DNA of 47,323 nt from Guillardia theta CCMP2712 (GCF_000315625.1 NW_005434453.1:23414-70736); one strand, 5' to 3'; shown: positions 9,849-22,538, numbered from the stretch's first letter. Made by a program: numbers and translations. The notes: a model not told the origin generated them from the letters alone.

Positions 9849-12800
9849 TCAATCCTGTAAAGCCTCGGGATGTGACACCGTGGCCTTGGCCTGAGAAAGG
9901 TACTCCCCCGTCTCCTCCGCCGTCCGCGATGGCGCGGCTCCTGCGTCCTCGTGCGCGTCGACGTCCTCGTCGGGGTGCTGGGCCTGCCCCTTCTCGCTCC
10001 CAGGGCCCCCATGCCCACCGTCCGCGACGTACCTGCTGATCCCTCCAGCTATCCTGACCAGCGTCACAAAGGAGAGGATCCGGCCGATCATCATAGTCTT
10101 CGTGCCTTCCTCTTTGCAGCGGTAGTACTGCATCCAAACGCGCCCCATGCAGTGCGTATAGACGAGGTTCCTCTGCTTCGTCGCCTGCAGGGACGTAAAC
10201 TCCAGCACGCTCTTGGATCCCTCTCCTGCTGCTCGCGTGTACCACCTCACCGTCTGCTCCACAGCGTCTGACAGGCTCATGCTCGAGCCCGAGCAAGGCC
10301 CTATGGAGAGCTCGTGGACGGTGAAGCAGCGGCGGACACAGAGGAGACGCGGCGGATCGACAGCTCCTGCGAGTCGGCGTGTAGGTCAAGCTGTCGTCGC
10401 ACAGGAGCTTGACCACGAGGTCGACGGCAGATACCGTCCTGTCGACGTCAGCCGTGGCCTTGGCGTGAGAAAGGTACTCCCCCGTCTCCTCCGCCGTCCG
10501 CGATGGTGCGGCTCCTGCGTCCTCGTGCGCGTCGACGTCCTCGTCGGGGTGCTGGGCCTGCCCTTCCTCGCTCCCAGGGGCCCCCATGCCCACCGTCCGC
10601 GACGTACCTGCTGATCCCTCCAGCTATCCTGACCAGCTTCACAAAGGAGAGGATCCGGCCGATCATCATAGTCTTCGTGCCTTCCTCTTTGCAGCGGTAG
10701 TACTGCATCCAAACGCGCCCCATGCAGTGCGTATAGACGAGGTTCCTCTGCTTCGTCGCCTGCAGGGACGTAAACTCCAGCACGCTCTTGGATCCCTCTC
10801 CTGCTGCTCGCGTGTACCACCTCACCGTCTGCTCCACAGCGTCTGACAGGCTCATGCTCGAGCCCGAGCAAGGCCCTATGGAGAGCTCGTGGACGGTGAA
10901 GGAGGCGGCGGACACAGAGGAGACGCGGCGGATCGACAGCTCCTGCGAGTCGGCGTGTAGGTCAAAGCTGTCGTCGCACAGGAGCTTGACCACGAGGTCG
11001 ACGGCAGATACCGTCCTGTCGACGTCAGCCGTGGCCTTGGCGTGAGAAAGGTACTCCCCCGTCTCCTCCGCCGTCCGCGATGGCGCGGCTCCTGCGTCCT
11101 CGTGCGCGTCGACGTCCTCGTCGGGGTGCTGGGCCTGCCCCTTCTCGCTCCCAGGGCCCCCATGCCCACCGTCCGCGACGTACCTGCTGATCCCTCCAGC
11201 TATCCTGACCAGCGTCACAAAGGAGGGGGTCGGGCCGATCATCATAGTCTTCGTGCCTTCCTCTTTGCAGCGGTAGTACTGCATCCAAACGCGCCCCATG
11301 CAGTGCGTATAGACGAGGTTCCTCTGCTTCGTCGCCTGCAGGGACGTAAACTCCAGCACGCTCTTGGATCCCTCTCCTGCTGCTCGCGTGTACCACCTCA
11401 CCGTCTGCTCCACAGCGTCTGACAGGCTCATGCTCGAGCCCGAGCAAGGCCCTATGGAGAGCACGTGGACGGTGAAGGAGGCGGCGGACACAGAGGAGAC
11501 GCGGCGGATCGATAGCTCCTGCGAGTCGGCGTGTAGGTCAAAGCTGTCGTCGCACAGGAGCTTGACCACGAGGTCGACGGCAGATACCGTCCTGTCGACG
11601 TCAGCCGTGGCCTTGGCGTGAGAAAGGTACTCCCCCGTCTCCTCCGCCGTCCGCGATGGTGCGGCTCCTGCGTCCTCGTGCGCGTCGACGTCCTCGTCGG
11701 GGTGCTGGGCCTGCCCTTCCTCGCTCCCAGGGCCCCCATGCCCACCATCAGCGACGTACCTGCTGATCCCTCCAGCTATCCTGACCAGCGTCACAAAGGA
11801 GGGGGTCGGGCCGATCATCATAGTCTTCGTGCCTTCCTCTTTGCAGCGGTAGTACTGCATCCAAACGCGCCCCATGCAGTGCGTATAGACGAGGTTCCTC
11901 TGCTTCGTCGCCTGCAGGGACGTAAACTCCAGCACGCTCTTGGATCCCTCTCCTGCTGCTCGCGTGTACCACCTCACCGTCTGCTCCACAGCGTCTGACA
12001 GGCTCATGCTCGAGCCCGAGCAAGGCCCTATGGAGAGCACGTGGACGGTGAAGGAGGCGGCGGACACAGAGGAGACGCGGCGGATCGACAGCTCCTGCGA
12101 GTCGGCGTGTAGGTCAAAGCTGTCGTCGCACAGGAGCTTGACCACGAGGTCGACGGCAGATACCGTCCTGTCGACGTCAGCCGTGGCCTTGGCGTGAGAA
12201 AGGTACTCCCCCGTCTCCTCCGCCGTCCGCGATGGCGCGGCTCCTGCGTCCTCGTGCGCGTCGACGTCCTCGTCGGGGTGCTGGGCCTGCCCCTTTCTCG
12301 CCCCCAGTGCTGTTGTCCCTGATCCATGTGCTCATCCCTCCAGCCTTTCTGATGAGTTTTAGAAGCTCACGTTTATGGCCCACCATTAACTTGTATGTGC
12401 CTTCCTCCTTGCAGCGAAAGCTATCAATCGCAGCCTTCCCCTCAACAAGCGATGCAACGAGCTTCTTTTCTTCCTTAGTCTGCAGGGACGTAAACTCCAG
12501 CACTCTTGTAGATCGCCTTCCTGCTGCTCGCGTGTACCACCTCACCGTCTGCTCCACAGCGTCTGACAGGCTCATGCTCGAGCCCGAGCAAGGCCCTATG
12601 GAGAGCTCGTGGACGGTGAAGGAGGCGGCGGACACAGAGGAGACGCGGCGGATCGACAGCTCCTGCGAGTCGGCGTGTAGGTCAAAGCTGTCGTCGCACA
12701 GGAGCTTGACCACGAGGTCGACGGCAGATACCGTCCTGTCGACGTCAGCCGTGGCCTTGGCGTGAGAAAGGTACTCCCCCGTCTCCTCCGCCGTCCGCGA

Positions 12801-15800
12801 TGGTGCGGCTCCTGCGTCCTCGTGCGCGTCGACGTCCTCGTCGGGGTGCTGGGCCTGCCCTTCCTCGCTCCCAGGGCCCACATGGCCGCTGTCTTTGACG
12901 ATACTGTTATCGTCGACGTCAGCCGTGTCCTCCTTCTTATCTGTAGTTTGTGATGGTGCGGCTCCTGCGTCCTCGTGCGCGTCGACGTCCTCGTCGGGGT
13001 GCTGGGCCTTCTCTTCCTCTCCCCCAGTGCTGTTGTCCCTGATCCCTGTGCTCATCCCTCCAGCCTGTCTGATGAGTCTTAGAAGCTCACGTTTACAGCC
13101 CACCATTAACTTCTTCGTGCCTTCCTCCTTGCAGCAAAACCTAACGATCGCATCCTTCCCCTCAACAAGCGATGCAGCGAGCTTCTTCGTCCACGATGGT
13201 GCGGCTCCTGCGTCCTTGTTCGCGTCGACGTCCTCGTTCGGATGCTGGGCCTGTCCCTTCTCGCTCCCAGGGCCCACATGGCCGCTGTCTTTGACGATAC
13301 TCTCATCGTCGACGTCAGCCGTGTCCTCCTTCTTATCTGTAGTTTGTGATGGTGCGGCTCCTGCGTCCTCGTGCGCGTCGACGTCCTCGTTGGGGTGCTG
13401 GGCCTGCCCCTTCTCGTTCCCAGGGCCCACATGGCCGCTGTCTTTGATGATATCCCCGTCAGTAGAAATTAGCTTGTCGATTTTGTTTCCCCTCTTGAGC
13501 TGTGGAAGGTACTCCTGCGTCTCTTCTATAGTGAGATGGAATTCAGCAGATTTTGGTTTCTTCTTTCCTTCGAATTTTGAAGGCTGGTGAGTGAGAAAGG
13601 ATACAAGCAGCTTTTTCATATCTTGTCTTGTTTTCTCCGGATGGCGCAGGATGGCTCTGCTGATGCATCGTCGGATGCAGTTGATCGCATCGAAATCTTC
13701 CGTGGTGATAAAGTACGGAAGGAGGTCGATTGTTCCTGTCCCAATCTTGAAATAGAACATCTGAGATCCGTCGCTGCTGGCTATCATTGACATCCTGTCT
13801 GCCCTCGGGCTGAACACCAGCTGGAGCAACTTTCCGAAGGGGTTGTTAGGAAGCAAGGTCATCCCTGTCGCTGTCACATTCTGCTCATTCATCGTTCCCA
13901 AGAGGGACATAGCCACAGCTTTATGCTCTACATGCTCTCTGTTGAAATCGGCGACCACAGACAGGGGAGAGCGCCAGTTGGGCCGGACAAGGAACTTCTC
14001 CTCCGCCTTGTTCAAGACATTATTGTCCTTCTCGACATCGACGTCTTCCACCAGCACCTTTTTCTCCTTCTCCAGGAACCACCTGATCGTCGAGTCCGAG
14101 CTCAATCCTCCAAGGGTGGCTGTCTGCGACTCCCTTGTTGCCGTCACTTGCTGAGGGTTGGGAAGCACGAGCTTGCGGCGAGAGCCAAAGTAAACCTGCC
14201 ACAGTAGCTTGACTTCGTAGCTCATGTCCTGTACAAGTTGAGCTGGGATGCTTTGAGAGGAGGATGGCGCAGAAAGGAGATCTTGGTCGTTGCTCAGCTG
14301 TATGACAGCATTGCTCACCCCAACACTCCAATGGTTGACAACCTTGATGTCAAGCACCTTCAGCAGGGATTCGATGCAATCGCTGTTGTTCAGCTCAGGT
14401 GGAACTTTGTAGAGCATTACAGAACATTCGTTGTCAAAACCTGACCTGGCAATCTCAGAGTTTTTCTTGTCCATTTTCAACCCCTTGATGAACAACTGCG
14501 AGCAGCTGCCCACCAGGACAAACCTTAGAGTATCATCCGTTGCCTGAAAGAGGGAGCTCAGGGTGGACGGCTGACAACGCTTCCTCGACATGATTGCGCC
14601 GCGCAGCAGGTGGAGCTTGTCGAGCGAGTCGTCCCTCAGCCCCTCCAGTTGCGCAAAGTGATCCTCGAACCTCCGACAAAGATCCAGCGCAAGAGTTTCC
14701 ATCTGCCTCAGCCTCGTCAAGCTCAGCCCCAGCTTGGAGGCATCATTTGAGCCTCGCTTTGAGATTATCCACCTCTTGTAGGCCTCCAGGTACATGATCG
14801 GCTCGGACAGCTTCCCCATGTCCAGCTCAGCTCGACTCCTAAAATTGCGAGCAAGCTCCTTGAGGAAGCATGCTTTGTCCTTCACAAAGAGAGAGGAGGG
14901 CATGGCAAAAATGTCCTGGACTGAGAGCGCAGAGGCCATCACGATGGCTTCGGGGAGGCAGGAGCAGGTTATGCCCAGCACGAGCAGCTTAACAAGCACA
15001 AGATCAACAGGGAGTTCAGAGGCAAGTACTCCCAGCTGGGTAACAGGTGAAGTCTCTTCTTCGCGGATTAAAGCGCCAACCTTGAAGAGCTCTTTGATTG
15101 CGAGCTCAAAGCGAGCTGGAGGAGGAGGAGTAAGGGACTGCTGAAGCAGAGCTGAAGGCCTGCCAAACTTCTTGAGGAGGATCTTGACCTTGAGGATGGT
15201 TTTCTCGAGCGGAAGGCGAGAAATCTCTGCTTCTGCAAACGGGAGCATGACATTGTCGTGAAAGTGCCGGGGAACGAGATGGAAGACGAAGCCGGGCGCA
15301 ACTCTTCCTGCTCTCCCCTGTCGCTGCTTAGCAGAAGACTGCGAGCACCATGCCCCGAGCAGTGCCGGCATGTTCCTTTTCTCGTCGAAGTGGATTTCCC
15401 TGAGAGGAGGAGTAAAGAGTAGAACGAGCAAGAACACAAAAATTTGATGAAAGGGAGAAGGGTATGACCATGACTGAGACTGAGGATAGGGAAAGCAGAA
15501 CAACAGGATACGCAAGACTACAGCAAAGCATGAAGCATGAAAAGCAGCAACAGCAGAACAGGGACGTTGATGATGGATCGTTTGATGATGACGATGACGA
15601 TGACGATGACGAGGAAGATGATGACGATGATGATGATGATGATGAGGAGGAGGAGGAGGAGGAGGAGGAGGAGAAAGAGGAAAGAGGAATCAATATGATG
15701 ATCAGATAATATGGGACAATATGACTACTTGCTCAGGCATGAGTCAATGACGTAGAGGACATCGGGGATGGTGATGGAGCTCTCAGCGATGTTGGTTGAG

Positions 15801-16860
15801 AGGATCAGCTTGCAGTGTCCAGCCGTTGCTGGAAGAATCGCTGCTTCCTGTTGTTCGCGGGAGACCAACGAGTGTAGGACGAGGATCTGGAGAGGGGAGC
15901 TCAAGGAGCTACTTCTGATATCTTCCTGCAAGGATTCAATATCGCCGATGCCGGGAAGGAAGACCAGAATGCAGATGTCGGGCTTGACAATCTTTGCAAG
16001 CAGATTGATTATGAGGGTGCAGGAGTCTTTGTTCAACTGCATCAAAAACAAATATAAGGAGATAAGGAAGAAAAGGGTGCAGCTTTCATCACAATCTTTC
16101 TCACCTCAGGTTTCAGCTTGTTTCCCTGATTTTCTTTGTTTTGAATCTTGAACTGTCCCAAGAGATTATTGAGATTCTTGTCATTCATAAAGGATCTGTG
16201 AAAATTCTTCCACTCGTCCAGGAAATAAACATCAACGTGGTATCTCTTCGCTCCAACGAAGATTGTATCCCTGACCTTCTCGCCAACAGGGGTGAAAAAC
16301 TGGCTGAAGAGGTTGGCTTGTAGGGTTGCAGACATGATGATCAGCTTTGTGCTTGACTTACTGTTCTCCATCAGCTTCTTGATCAGCAGGTTCAGGAGAT
16401 CAGAGTCCATTCCTCGTTCATGCACCTCATCTAAGACGACATGGGAACTCTTGAAGAAGGTTTTAGGGTTATGGTAGAGCTTGTGAAGCAAGTATCCTAT
16501 CGTCACGAAAGTGACCTGAGTCTCCATGGACACAACGTGATCTCCTTGACCAATACGATAGCCAATAGTTTTTCCAATCTTCTCGTTGTTTTGACTCGCA
16601 ACCCTTCTCGCAAGCGCCACAGCCGCAAGCCTTCGTGGTTGTGATACAATAACGTTGACCCTCTGTCGTCTTGCCCTGGCATCATCGAGGATGAATTGAG
16701 GGACCATCGAGCTCTTGCCACATCCTGTTTCTCCTTGGATGCATGTGACTGTGTTGCTGTTGATCTCCTGAAGAATCTTTTCTTTGAACTGCAAGATAGG
16801 AAGAGATGTGTCTGCAGGCTGCTGCTCCATATTGAGATGAGTTGTGTTGCTGTCGTACAT
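9849..16860 (-). CDS. DEVH-box (DEAH-family) RNA helicase with repeated C-terminus
   Basis: Three exons form the core: upstream to 16105, then 16036-15729, then from 15399. Both introns have GT...AG ends and keep frame. Helicase motifs appear in order: Walker A GETGCGKS, SQPRRLAA, DEVH in place of DEAH, SAT, STNIAESSITIP and QRQGRAGR. A winged-helix/HA2-type region follows (LPLEKTILKVKILLKKFGRP). This matches 3'-5' DEAH RNA helicases of the TDRD9/Spindle-E-like type. The first in-frame ATG is at 16860, but an in-phase acceptor at 16901 could join it to the PIN gene upstream. After about residue 900 the protein turns into acidic linkers (DEDVDAHEDAGAAPS) and 192-residue repeats. An extra base near 12296 ends the main frame at 12177, and further indels follow, so the last 2.3 kb may be untranslated or pseudogenic. 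The original frame would stop at 9849. Confidence 0.75.
9850..13460 (-). repeat. 576-bp tandem repeats in the helicase C-terminus
   Basis: The landmark GTACCTGCTGATCCCTCC (plus strand) recurs at about 10029, 10604, 11180 and 11756, a spacing of 575, 576 and 576 bp, or 192 codons. Further diverged units extend to about 13460 with extra copies of the acidic linker alone. Units are nearly identical at nucleotide level. Indels: an extra base near 12296, an extra G near 10576, and single-base losses near 10390 and 10326. Confidence 0.9.
15575..15680. repeat. GAT/GAC and GAG triplet microsatellite in a helicase intron
   Basis: Uninterrupted plus-strand run of GATGAC and GAGGAG triplets inside the 329-nt intron between 15728 and 15400. 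The acidic or poly-Ser frames it creates are shadows. Confidence 0.9.
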
Positions 16861-17019
16861 TTCTTCCTGACTGTCTTCGTCAAAGATGTCGTTGGTAGTT
16901 GCTGTTTTGAAATTCAAATCATTTCGTCCATTAGAGGCAGAATCGTCAGAATTGAGACAAGATTGATCCAACAAGTTCAAAATAACGAAGAAGAAAACAA
17001 AGATATTGACATGCAGTAT

Positions 17020-20000
17020 CTATCTATCTGAACATAAAATCATGAAGTTACCTGTTTCAATCATGTGGATATCGTTGGAGAATTGGAAGTCTTCTTTGAA
17101 GATGTTTGACACGGCATCGAAAAACACATCAATCTCATCATGCTGTATTTGCTTCAGCAGGCTGTCAAGATATCCGCTGCTCGACTGGTCTTGAGAAACA
17201 AGATGTAGAAACAGTCTGAAGTATGATGGTCAACACAGTTTCAATCTTCAATGTTCATCATCTCATCCACCACCACCACAACCACAACCACAACCACCAC
17301 CTGCAGAACACATCATGATTCAACCTTGCACTGAATATTTTGCTTGGTTCCGGAAATAGGTGTGCGATATCAAGAAGCTCAGCCAGGTAAAGTACTTCAT
17401 GGACAACATTCTGGAAGAGGTGCACAACTTGGACTGTAGCAAAGCTAAAAGAAAGGCAAGAGTGAGAGAAGAGCAGAAAAAAGGTTTTGAGGTGCAAGAA
17501 GCAAGATGATTTAAACATTGATTGTGTCAAATGTCAACCTGGGAACAGCGATTGGAAGCTTGTCGAAATCAAGTTCAAAACAACACAACAATACGCAAGC
17601 CTTCAGTGTGTGGTAATGCCAGAATGTACAATGAAATTGCCCCCCGTTCAATCTTGAAGGAAAAACTCATGTTTGCTTCAGGCATATCAAATCAACAAGC
17701 TGGACCTGTGAGTTGCTAGGAGAATGAGCAAAGCGCGAAAGATCAGCCCAATGGGTTTGAGTGCGATGGCATAGACTTTTCCTTCAACCTTCCCATCATC
17801 TCACATCAGAGAATACATAGACAAGATCGTCATGGAATAACCTGGACATCGACGGCGCTTTGGAGGGAGAGGAGAGGGTCGTGAGAGGAGAAGGAATCCA
17901 TATCTATTTTAGGCATCTGAGGGTGGAAGTGTCAATGCTGTGATTGGCACAAGTGAACATCTCCCACAGTCAGCAGAGACTCATTGGCAAGGCTGTGAAT
18001 CAGGAGATGCATCGCGTCTAATCTTTCTTCTTCATGCTTTGCACGCAGATCGAGGAGATCGGTGGTGCCCAGCAACATCTGAGTTGGAAGACGAGATAGC
18101 ATCAGACCGAGGTATCAAATTGAGCCGATCTGTACCGGCAGCATTGTCTTGTCCCATGTTTGAATCCGCCTTTCGTCCAGCAAAGAACCGTTTCGAAAAA
18201 ACTCAGTGACATAGTTGAAATCTTTGTGCGAGGAAGGTGAGCCGATAAGAGAAAACATCGCCTGAACACCACAACCGTACCCGTAAGAGTCAAGAACAAT
18301 ATGATTGACCTTCATTCTCATGCTCCTGTTCTTGCTCTTGCTGCCTTGCCTCTGCCTTTGCCTCTGCTCCATTTCCTTTTTATTTTAGTATCTTGCCTCT
18401 TCTCCGTGAATTGCAGCTTATCTGTCTCCCATCCTCTGGTTCTTTTTCACCTGAGTTGCCATCCTCCTATCAACCCATCCTCTCTCCTACTTCGCATCCT
18501 TTTTCTCCTACTGATATTGTTGATGATGCCCTTGTCACTGCTGCGGCAGCAGCTGCTGCTTCTACTGCTGTATCTGCTCTTGCTGATGTATCAGCTCCTG
18601 CTGCTGCTATTGCAGTTGCTACGGCAGCTTATAATTATCATCATTATCTGACCTTTCGCAGAGGGAGAGTGACGTTATTGATGCTTGTAGCATCTTGATC
18701 TTCGGAAGGATGATTTAAAGGATTTCTTGGGAGCAGTTTGCAGTAAAAGATTCTGAAAACAAAAAACAAACGTCACAACAAACCGCAATAACATCATACT
18801 TCAATCACGCCTGTGTAAGTAAACTGCCAAACTCCATGATGGGATGTGACATGATTGCACATTTTCTTTGATGAATTTGTGATATTCATCTACTTCGTCT
18901 TCTGGTTGAGTCTCCTCAACAATTTCGTAGAAACCTCTACATTCTTGAAAACAGATTTCAATTTCTGGATCTTTCTGCTTCAACTGATAACAAGTGAATC
19001 AGGAAAATGGGATGAGCTGAAGTGTGAAGAGGAAGTGAAGTAGAGCGATATAGTATCTCTCACTTGTATGAAGCCTGGATGACCAAATAGAGTTGTTTCG
19101 CCGAGCTGATTTAACCATTTAGCCACCATTTCATCGAAACTTTTTCCCTGTAAAATCATCGTTATTGATGCAATTTCGGTCTCCATCATCATCATCATCA
19201 CTGACATCCTGTCCATGACAACAATTAACATCACCACCAACGTCATGGTCATCCCCTCTTCTCTTCCATCACTTCTTCAAAGAATGCCAGGAGGATCTCA
19301 TACCCTTTTGTTGCCGAAGGGAATGCCAAGTATTCTTTGTATATCATACCTATCATAGTGGTCACCGTCAGTTTCAGAATGTTCCCTCAAACCAAATCTT
19401 ACTTCTGAAGTATTTCTCTCGTTATGTCATTTCCACAAAGAGCAGCAAATTCCCAAAGCCTAGCAATCAATGGGAAAAGTATGAGAAATTATGCTCACTG
19501 TGCAAAATCAACAACCGATCATGCTTTAGTTTGAAAAATGAGGCGAACTTTTTAGACGTGAAAACCCGAGCAAACAACTGGAATTCAAAGCTTGTGAGAT
19601 GACGAAGAGACCAGCGTGAAGGACCACCATGTTGTCCTTTATTTCAAGGAAGCTGAATGGCGCGTATTGAATGCCAGGCATCAGATAAAAATCAGAATCG
19701 TTGGCAACCACGAAAGTAGTCGTCGCTGACGATCGACACATCTTGCAAATGTCGATGTCTGCTTCAATCAGGCTTGTCCGAACATGCACGTTCAGTTTCT
19801 TCAGAGTGATGACAGTCTGAATTCTTGCAAGGCATGGCAATTGCCAGCCTTGTTGCAACACCTCCTATCGAATATGATCAAACGCTGAGTCATTCTTCGA
19901 GGGACCATTCGACCTCATCTAGAGATTCGGGGTCTTCATTTTTCTGTATGCATGAGATGATCTTGTCCATGTTCTCACTCCTGTCTGCAAACCTGCGAAC

Positions 20001-20459
20001 GAGAGGGAAGTGTTAATGGGGTAAGCAGAGTATCGAGAGCAGGAGATAAGACAACCGTTTCTCGTGCTCAGATTTCTTCTTTTGTAGCCCCTCACTTCCC
20101 CGAGCCGGATCCAAAACCACTACGATATCCACTTCGCATGTCTGCATGTCCTTGATGAACTTTTCCAATTCTGCAGACAAAAGCGGTGAGAAACAATCAT
20201 GAATTCATCTACAGGACCAGCAGCAAACATCTTGTATTCGCCTCCCAGGAGCCAATGCCATGTAACATCAAGCTCTGTCAGGTCACAAATCACCTATTGC
20301 ATCAGAAATACTTAAAGAATCACTTTGAAAGATGTGGAATATGAGAAACATCCCATCGATGATAATGATAGGCCTCCTCTCCCCCTGCCAGTTTCATTAT
20401 TTGCTCTAGAGATATCAACATGAACATCATTTCACCTTGGTAACCCGCTCTCTCGACAT
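17020..20459 (-). CDS. Asteroid/XPG-like PIN-domain protein, about 16 exons
   Basis: Assembled exon by exon; most joins keep phase with GT...AG. Start ATG at 20459 (MSRERVTK), spliced to an exon at 20384 reading GERRPIIIDGMFLIFHIFQ, the first PIN-nuclease strand with its Asp. Then come a WLLGGEYK segment, VDIVVVLDPARGSEGLQKKK near 20100, RFADRSENMDKII, and the acidic core LIEADIDICKMC plus VVANDSDFYLMPGIQYAPFS near 19650-19780. FFKLKHDR spliced to LWEFAALCGNDITREIL follows. This order (IDG, GGEY, EAD, NDSDFY, GND) is that of the Asteroid family of XPG-related nucleases. Later exons include IFYCKLLPRNPLNHPSEDQD, FFRNGSLLDERRIQTWDK, LLGTTDLLDLRAKHEEERLD and LAELLDIAHLFPEPSKIFSA, typical of the family's helical C-terminus. 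If not joined to the helicase, it stops at 17020. Two joins (near 20190-20230 and 18760-18800) remain unresolved. Confidence 0.7.
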
Positions 20460-21459
20460 GATGGTGATGCTGTGTCAGATGTCAGTCATTCTAGGCTTCT
20501 AGAACTCTTCCTTCACACTTCACTGCATCCGCAAGCTCGTTGGCCTGAGACGAACACAGCGAGTGCAGCCCCCGAATCCCCATTGCGCTGCCAGCTATTG
20601 CAGCTAGGTAGTCACTAGTCCCAAAATGAAAGTGTGCTGTCTTGAGATTTTAGGCATCAGATTAAAAACCAAGTGTTAATTTGAATATGAGAACTAATTG
20701 AATCAAATATAGACCCAAAATATCAATATAGCCCCCAAATATATTTGCATCGAGCCCCAGGAGCAGACATACCCTTTCATTCTTCGGCGTTCCTTCCCTT
20801 GGCCTTTCCTTTTAGTGTAAGTAGGTTAGAAGCGCGAGACTGCCCTTTGCTGTCTCTATTTGTTTCGCCGAGGCGGATGCTTTCTTTCTATGGTCTTTCG
20901 GTTATGGCTCTATGCTCATACGGGCCCGCCTCAGGACGCATCAGATTGTTCTGAGGCGGGCCAACTGACCCCAGGAGAGTCTATATGCAAATCCAGTCCA
21001 TCCAGAGATCTGTCCCATATCGGCATTAGGAATGCACTTGCTTTGCTGTTTACCAGATGAACTGTTCCTGATCGCAATATGCAGGTTCTTTCAAAAATAA
21101 AGATGCCACCGAATCAATCAGCAGCCCCGAGTGAGTCGGTGACACTGACAAGACCGCGGGAAGGCACTGATGATGATCATAATGGGATGGATGCAGTTCA
21201 GACTGCAGTCACTGCAGTCACTGCCAGAGGATCCTGGAAGTCACTCTATCAGGAAGGGGGCAGCAACTTATTTTTTTGTATCGAGCAGTGCAGTTTTCAA
21301 CACGAATCTACGATATGAAGCAGCAGGTGATGCATTTGTTGGACGCACTAAGAAGCTTACGAGTCTGGGTCAGGAATGGTCACAAGTGCGATTGGGATGT
21401 TACCAATGTGCATGAATGGAGTTGCGGAGTTTGCACTCGCATCCGTCACGTAATGTACC
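20460..21459. other. No supported gene; one perfect inverted repeat
   Basis: Presumed upstream region of the PIN gene on its left. No family-like ORF is seen apart from short frames near 21280-21476 that may belong with the next feature. Confidence 0.45.
20923..20962. repeat. 12-bp perfect inverted repeat
   Basis: GGCCCGCCTCAG at 20923-20934 pairs perfectly with CTGAGGCGGGCC at 20951-20962 across a 16-nt loop. It could form a stable hairpin; no neighbouring gene end explains it. Confidence 0.8.
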
Positions 21460-22017
21460 ATGCAGACTTCCTCTGAAAGAATTTGCTATGTCAACAATGA
21501 CAAGGTTGTTGCGTCCCTAGAAAAACTACAAAGAGAAGTTCTGGAGTTCAATCAATCTAGGGGCAACCAGGCATTGGCAGAAGGAATTTCGGAGAGGCGA
21601 AAAGTTGGTTTCATACCAAATGAGTCTGGACAATCAGCAAAGGACTTCTTTCGGCAAGGCTTGCTAGAGAATCGAGATGAGTTGGAAGCTATGATACGGG
21701 AGGTGATTATGGAGACGGGAGGGGAAGCAAGTGGATCACAGAGAGATGTTCAGCAAAGGGACCCCGAGGCTTCAGGTCAGAGTGTTGTTGAGTCTGGTCG
21801 CAGGAGTGAGGGGAGCACCGTAATACCGGCAGACACTGTTGGAGCGAATGAGAGCAGAGACCCGGGTGGTTCTATTGATGAAGCAGTTGGGGCAAGCGCG
21901 TCGGCTCTGGAACAAGTACTTTTGACAGAAGAGCTGGAAACTCCATTATCGGCATGGAATTTGTGGTTCTGTGGAAACGAGAAAAAACAAATTCCCCCTT
22001 TGAGAAATGTTAGTTGA
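21460..22017 (+). CDS. Hypothetical protein with a W-x2-WF-x-G-N / IPPLR motif
   Basis: ORF of 185 residues. The N-terminal 90 residues are charged and probably helical (VVASLEKLQREVLEFNQSRG, then LLENRDELEAMIREVIMETG). The middle is low-complexity Ser/Gly/Glu. The last 25 residues read SAWNLWFCGNEKKQIPPLRN, a motif of the kind seen in GCR1-like DNA-binding domains of fungal and protist proteins and of Crypton-type elements; the resemblance is from memory and weak. The frame stops straight after the motif, and protein-like sequence continues in another frame (LDKAIQIVKFFVKCFEQ), so the gene may be truncated or frameshifted. Confidence 0.4.
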   Translation: MQTSSERICYVNNDKVVASLEKLQREVLEFNQSRGNQALAEGISERRKVGFIPNESGQSAKDFFRQGLLENRDELEAMIREVIMETGGEASGSQRDVQQRDPEASGQSVVESGRRSEGSTVIPADTVGANESRDPGGSIDEAVGASASALEQVLLTEELETPLSAWNLWFCGNEKKQIPPLRNVS

Positions 22018-22538
22018 AGCCTGGACAAAGCAATACAAATCGTGAAGTTTTTCGTGAAATGTTTTGAGCAGGCAAGGATGCAGACGAAATGGATACAGAC
22101 ATAAGGAAATTTGAAGAGTTAAAAAGACATTCGTGAAGAAGTTGAGGAAAAAATTCAAGAAGAACTCAAGCGCATCTGCAGCAAGTCGTTGAGAATAGTC
22201 AGGATGATGTTTTCTTTGAACTTGAAATAAAAGTACTTGAATACGTTGAACAATTGTCGATATTCAGCCATGAAGGATTGTCGATATTTCGGCCATGATC
22301 ATGGAAGTCAGTGCATTGTTTCCTGAATAACTTTGTGAATTGCTTCGATCAAACATCCCCCATGTTATGCATTATTTGGTTTGTCATATTTTGCTTCCAT
22401 CGCCGACGTGTTGATTTACTGAAGATTAACACAAGACGACCTTGACGATTTTCAAGGTCGTTTTCAAGATAAACCAACAAAACGAGGTGACTCCGTGATC
22501 CTGCAAGGTGACTGCTAGAATGCATAACATCTTGAGCT
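22018..22538. other. No supported gene
   Basis: Contains a short inverted repeat (ACGACCTTG near 22436 and CAAGGTCGT near 22453) and two nearby copies of GATTGTCGATAT-like sequence around 22253-22290. Nothing else is recognisable. Confidence 0.4.

Noticed and set aside
12177-12300. Arg/Gly-rich tail at the end of the main helicase frame
   Set aside because: It is the repeat DNA read out of frame after an extra base near 12296; the same peptide appears as a shadow in other units.
15328-15709. Poly-Ser and poly-Asp/Glu ORFs
   Set aside because: They are the triplet microsatellite inside a helicase intron.
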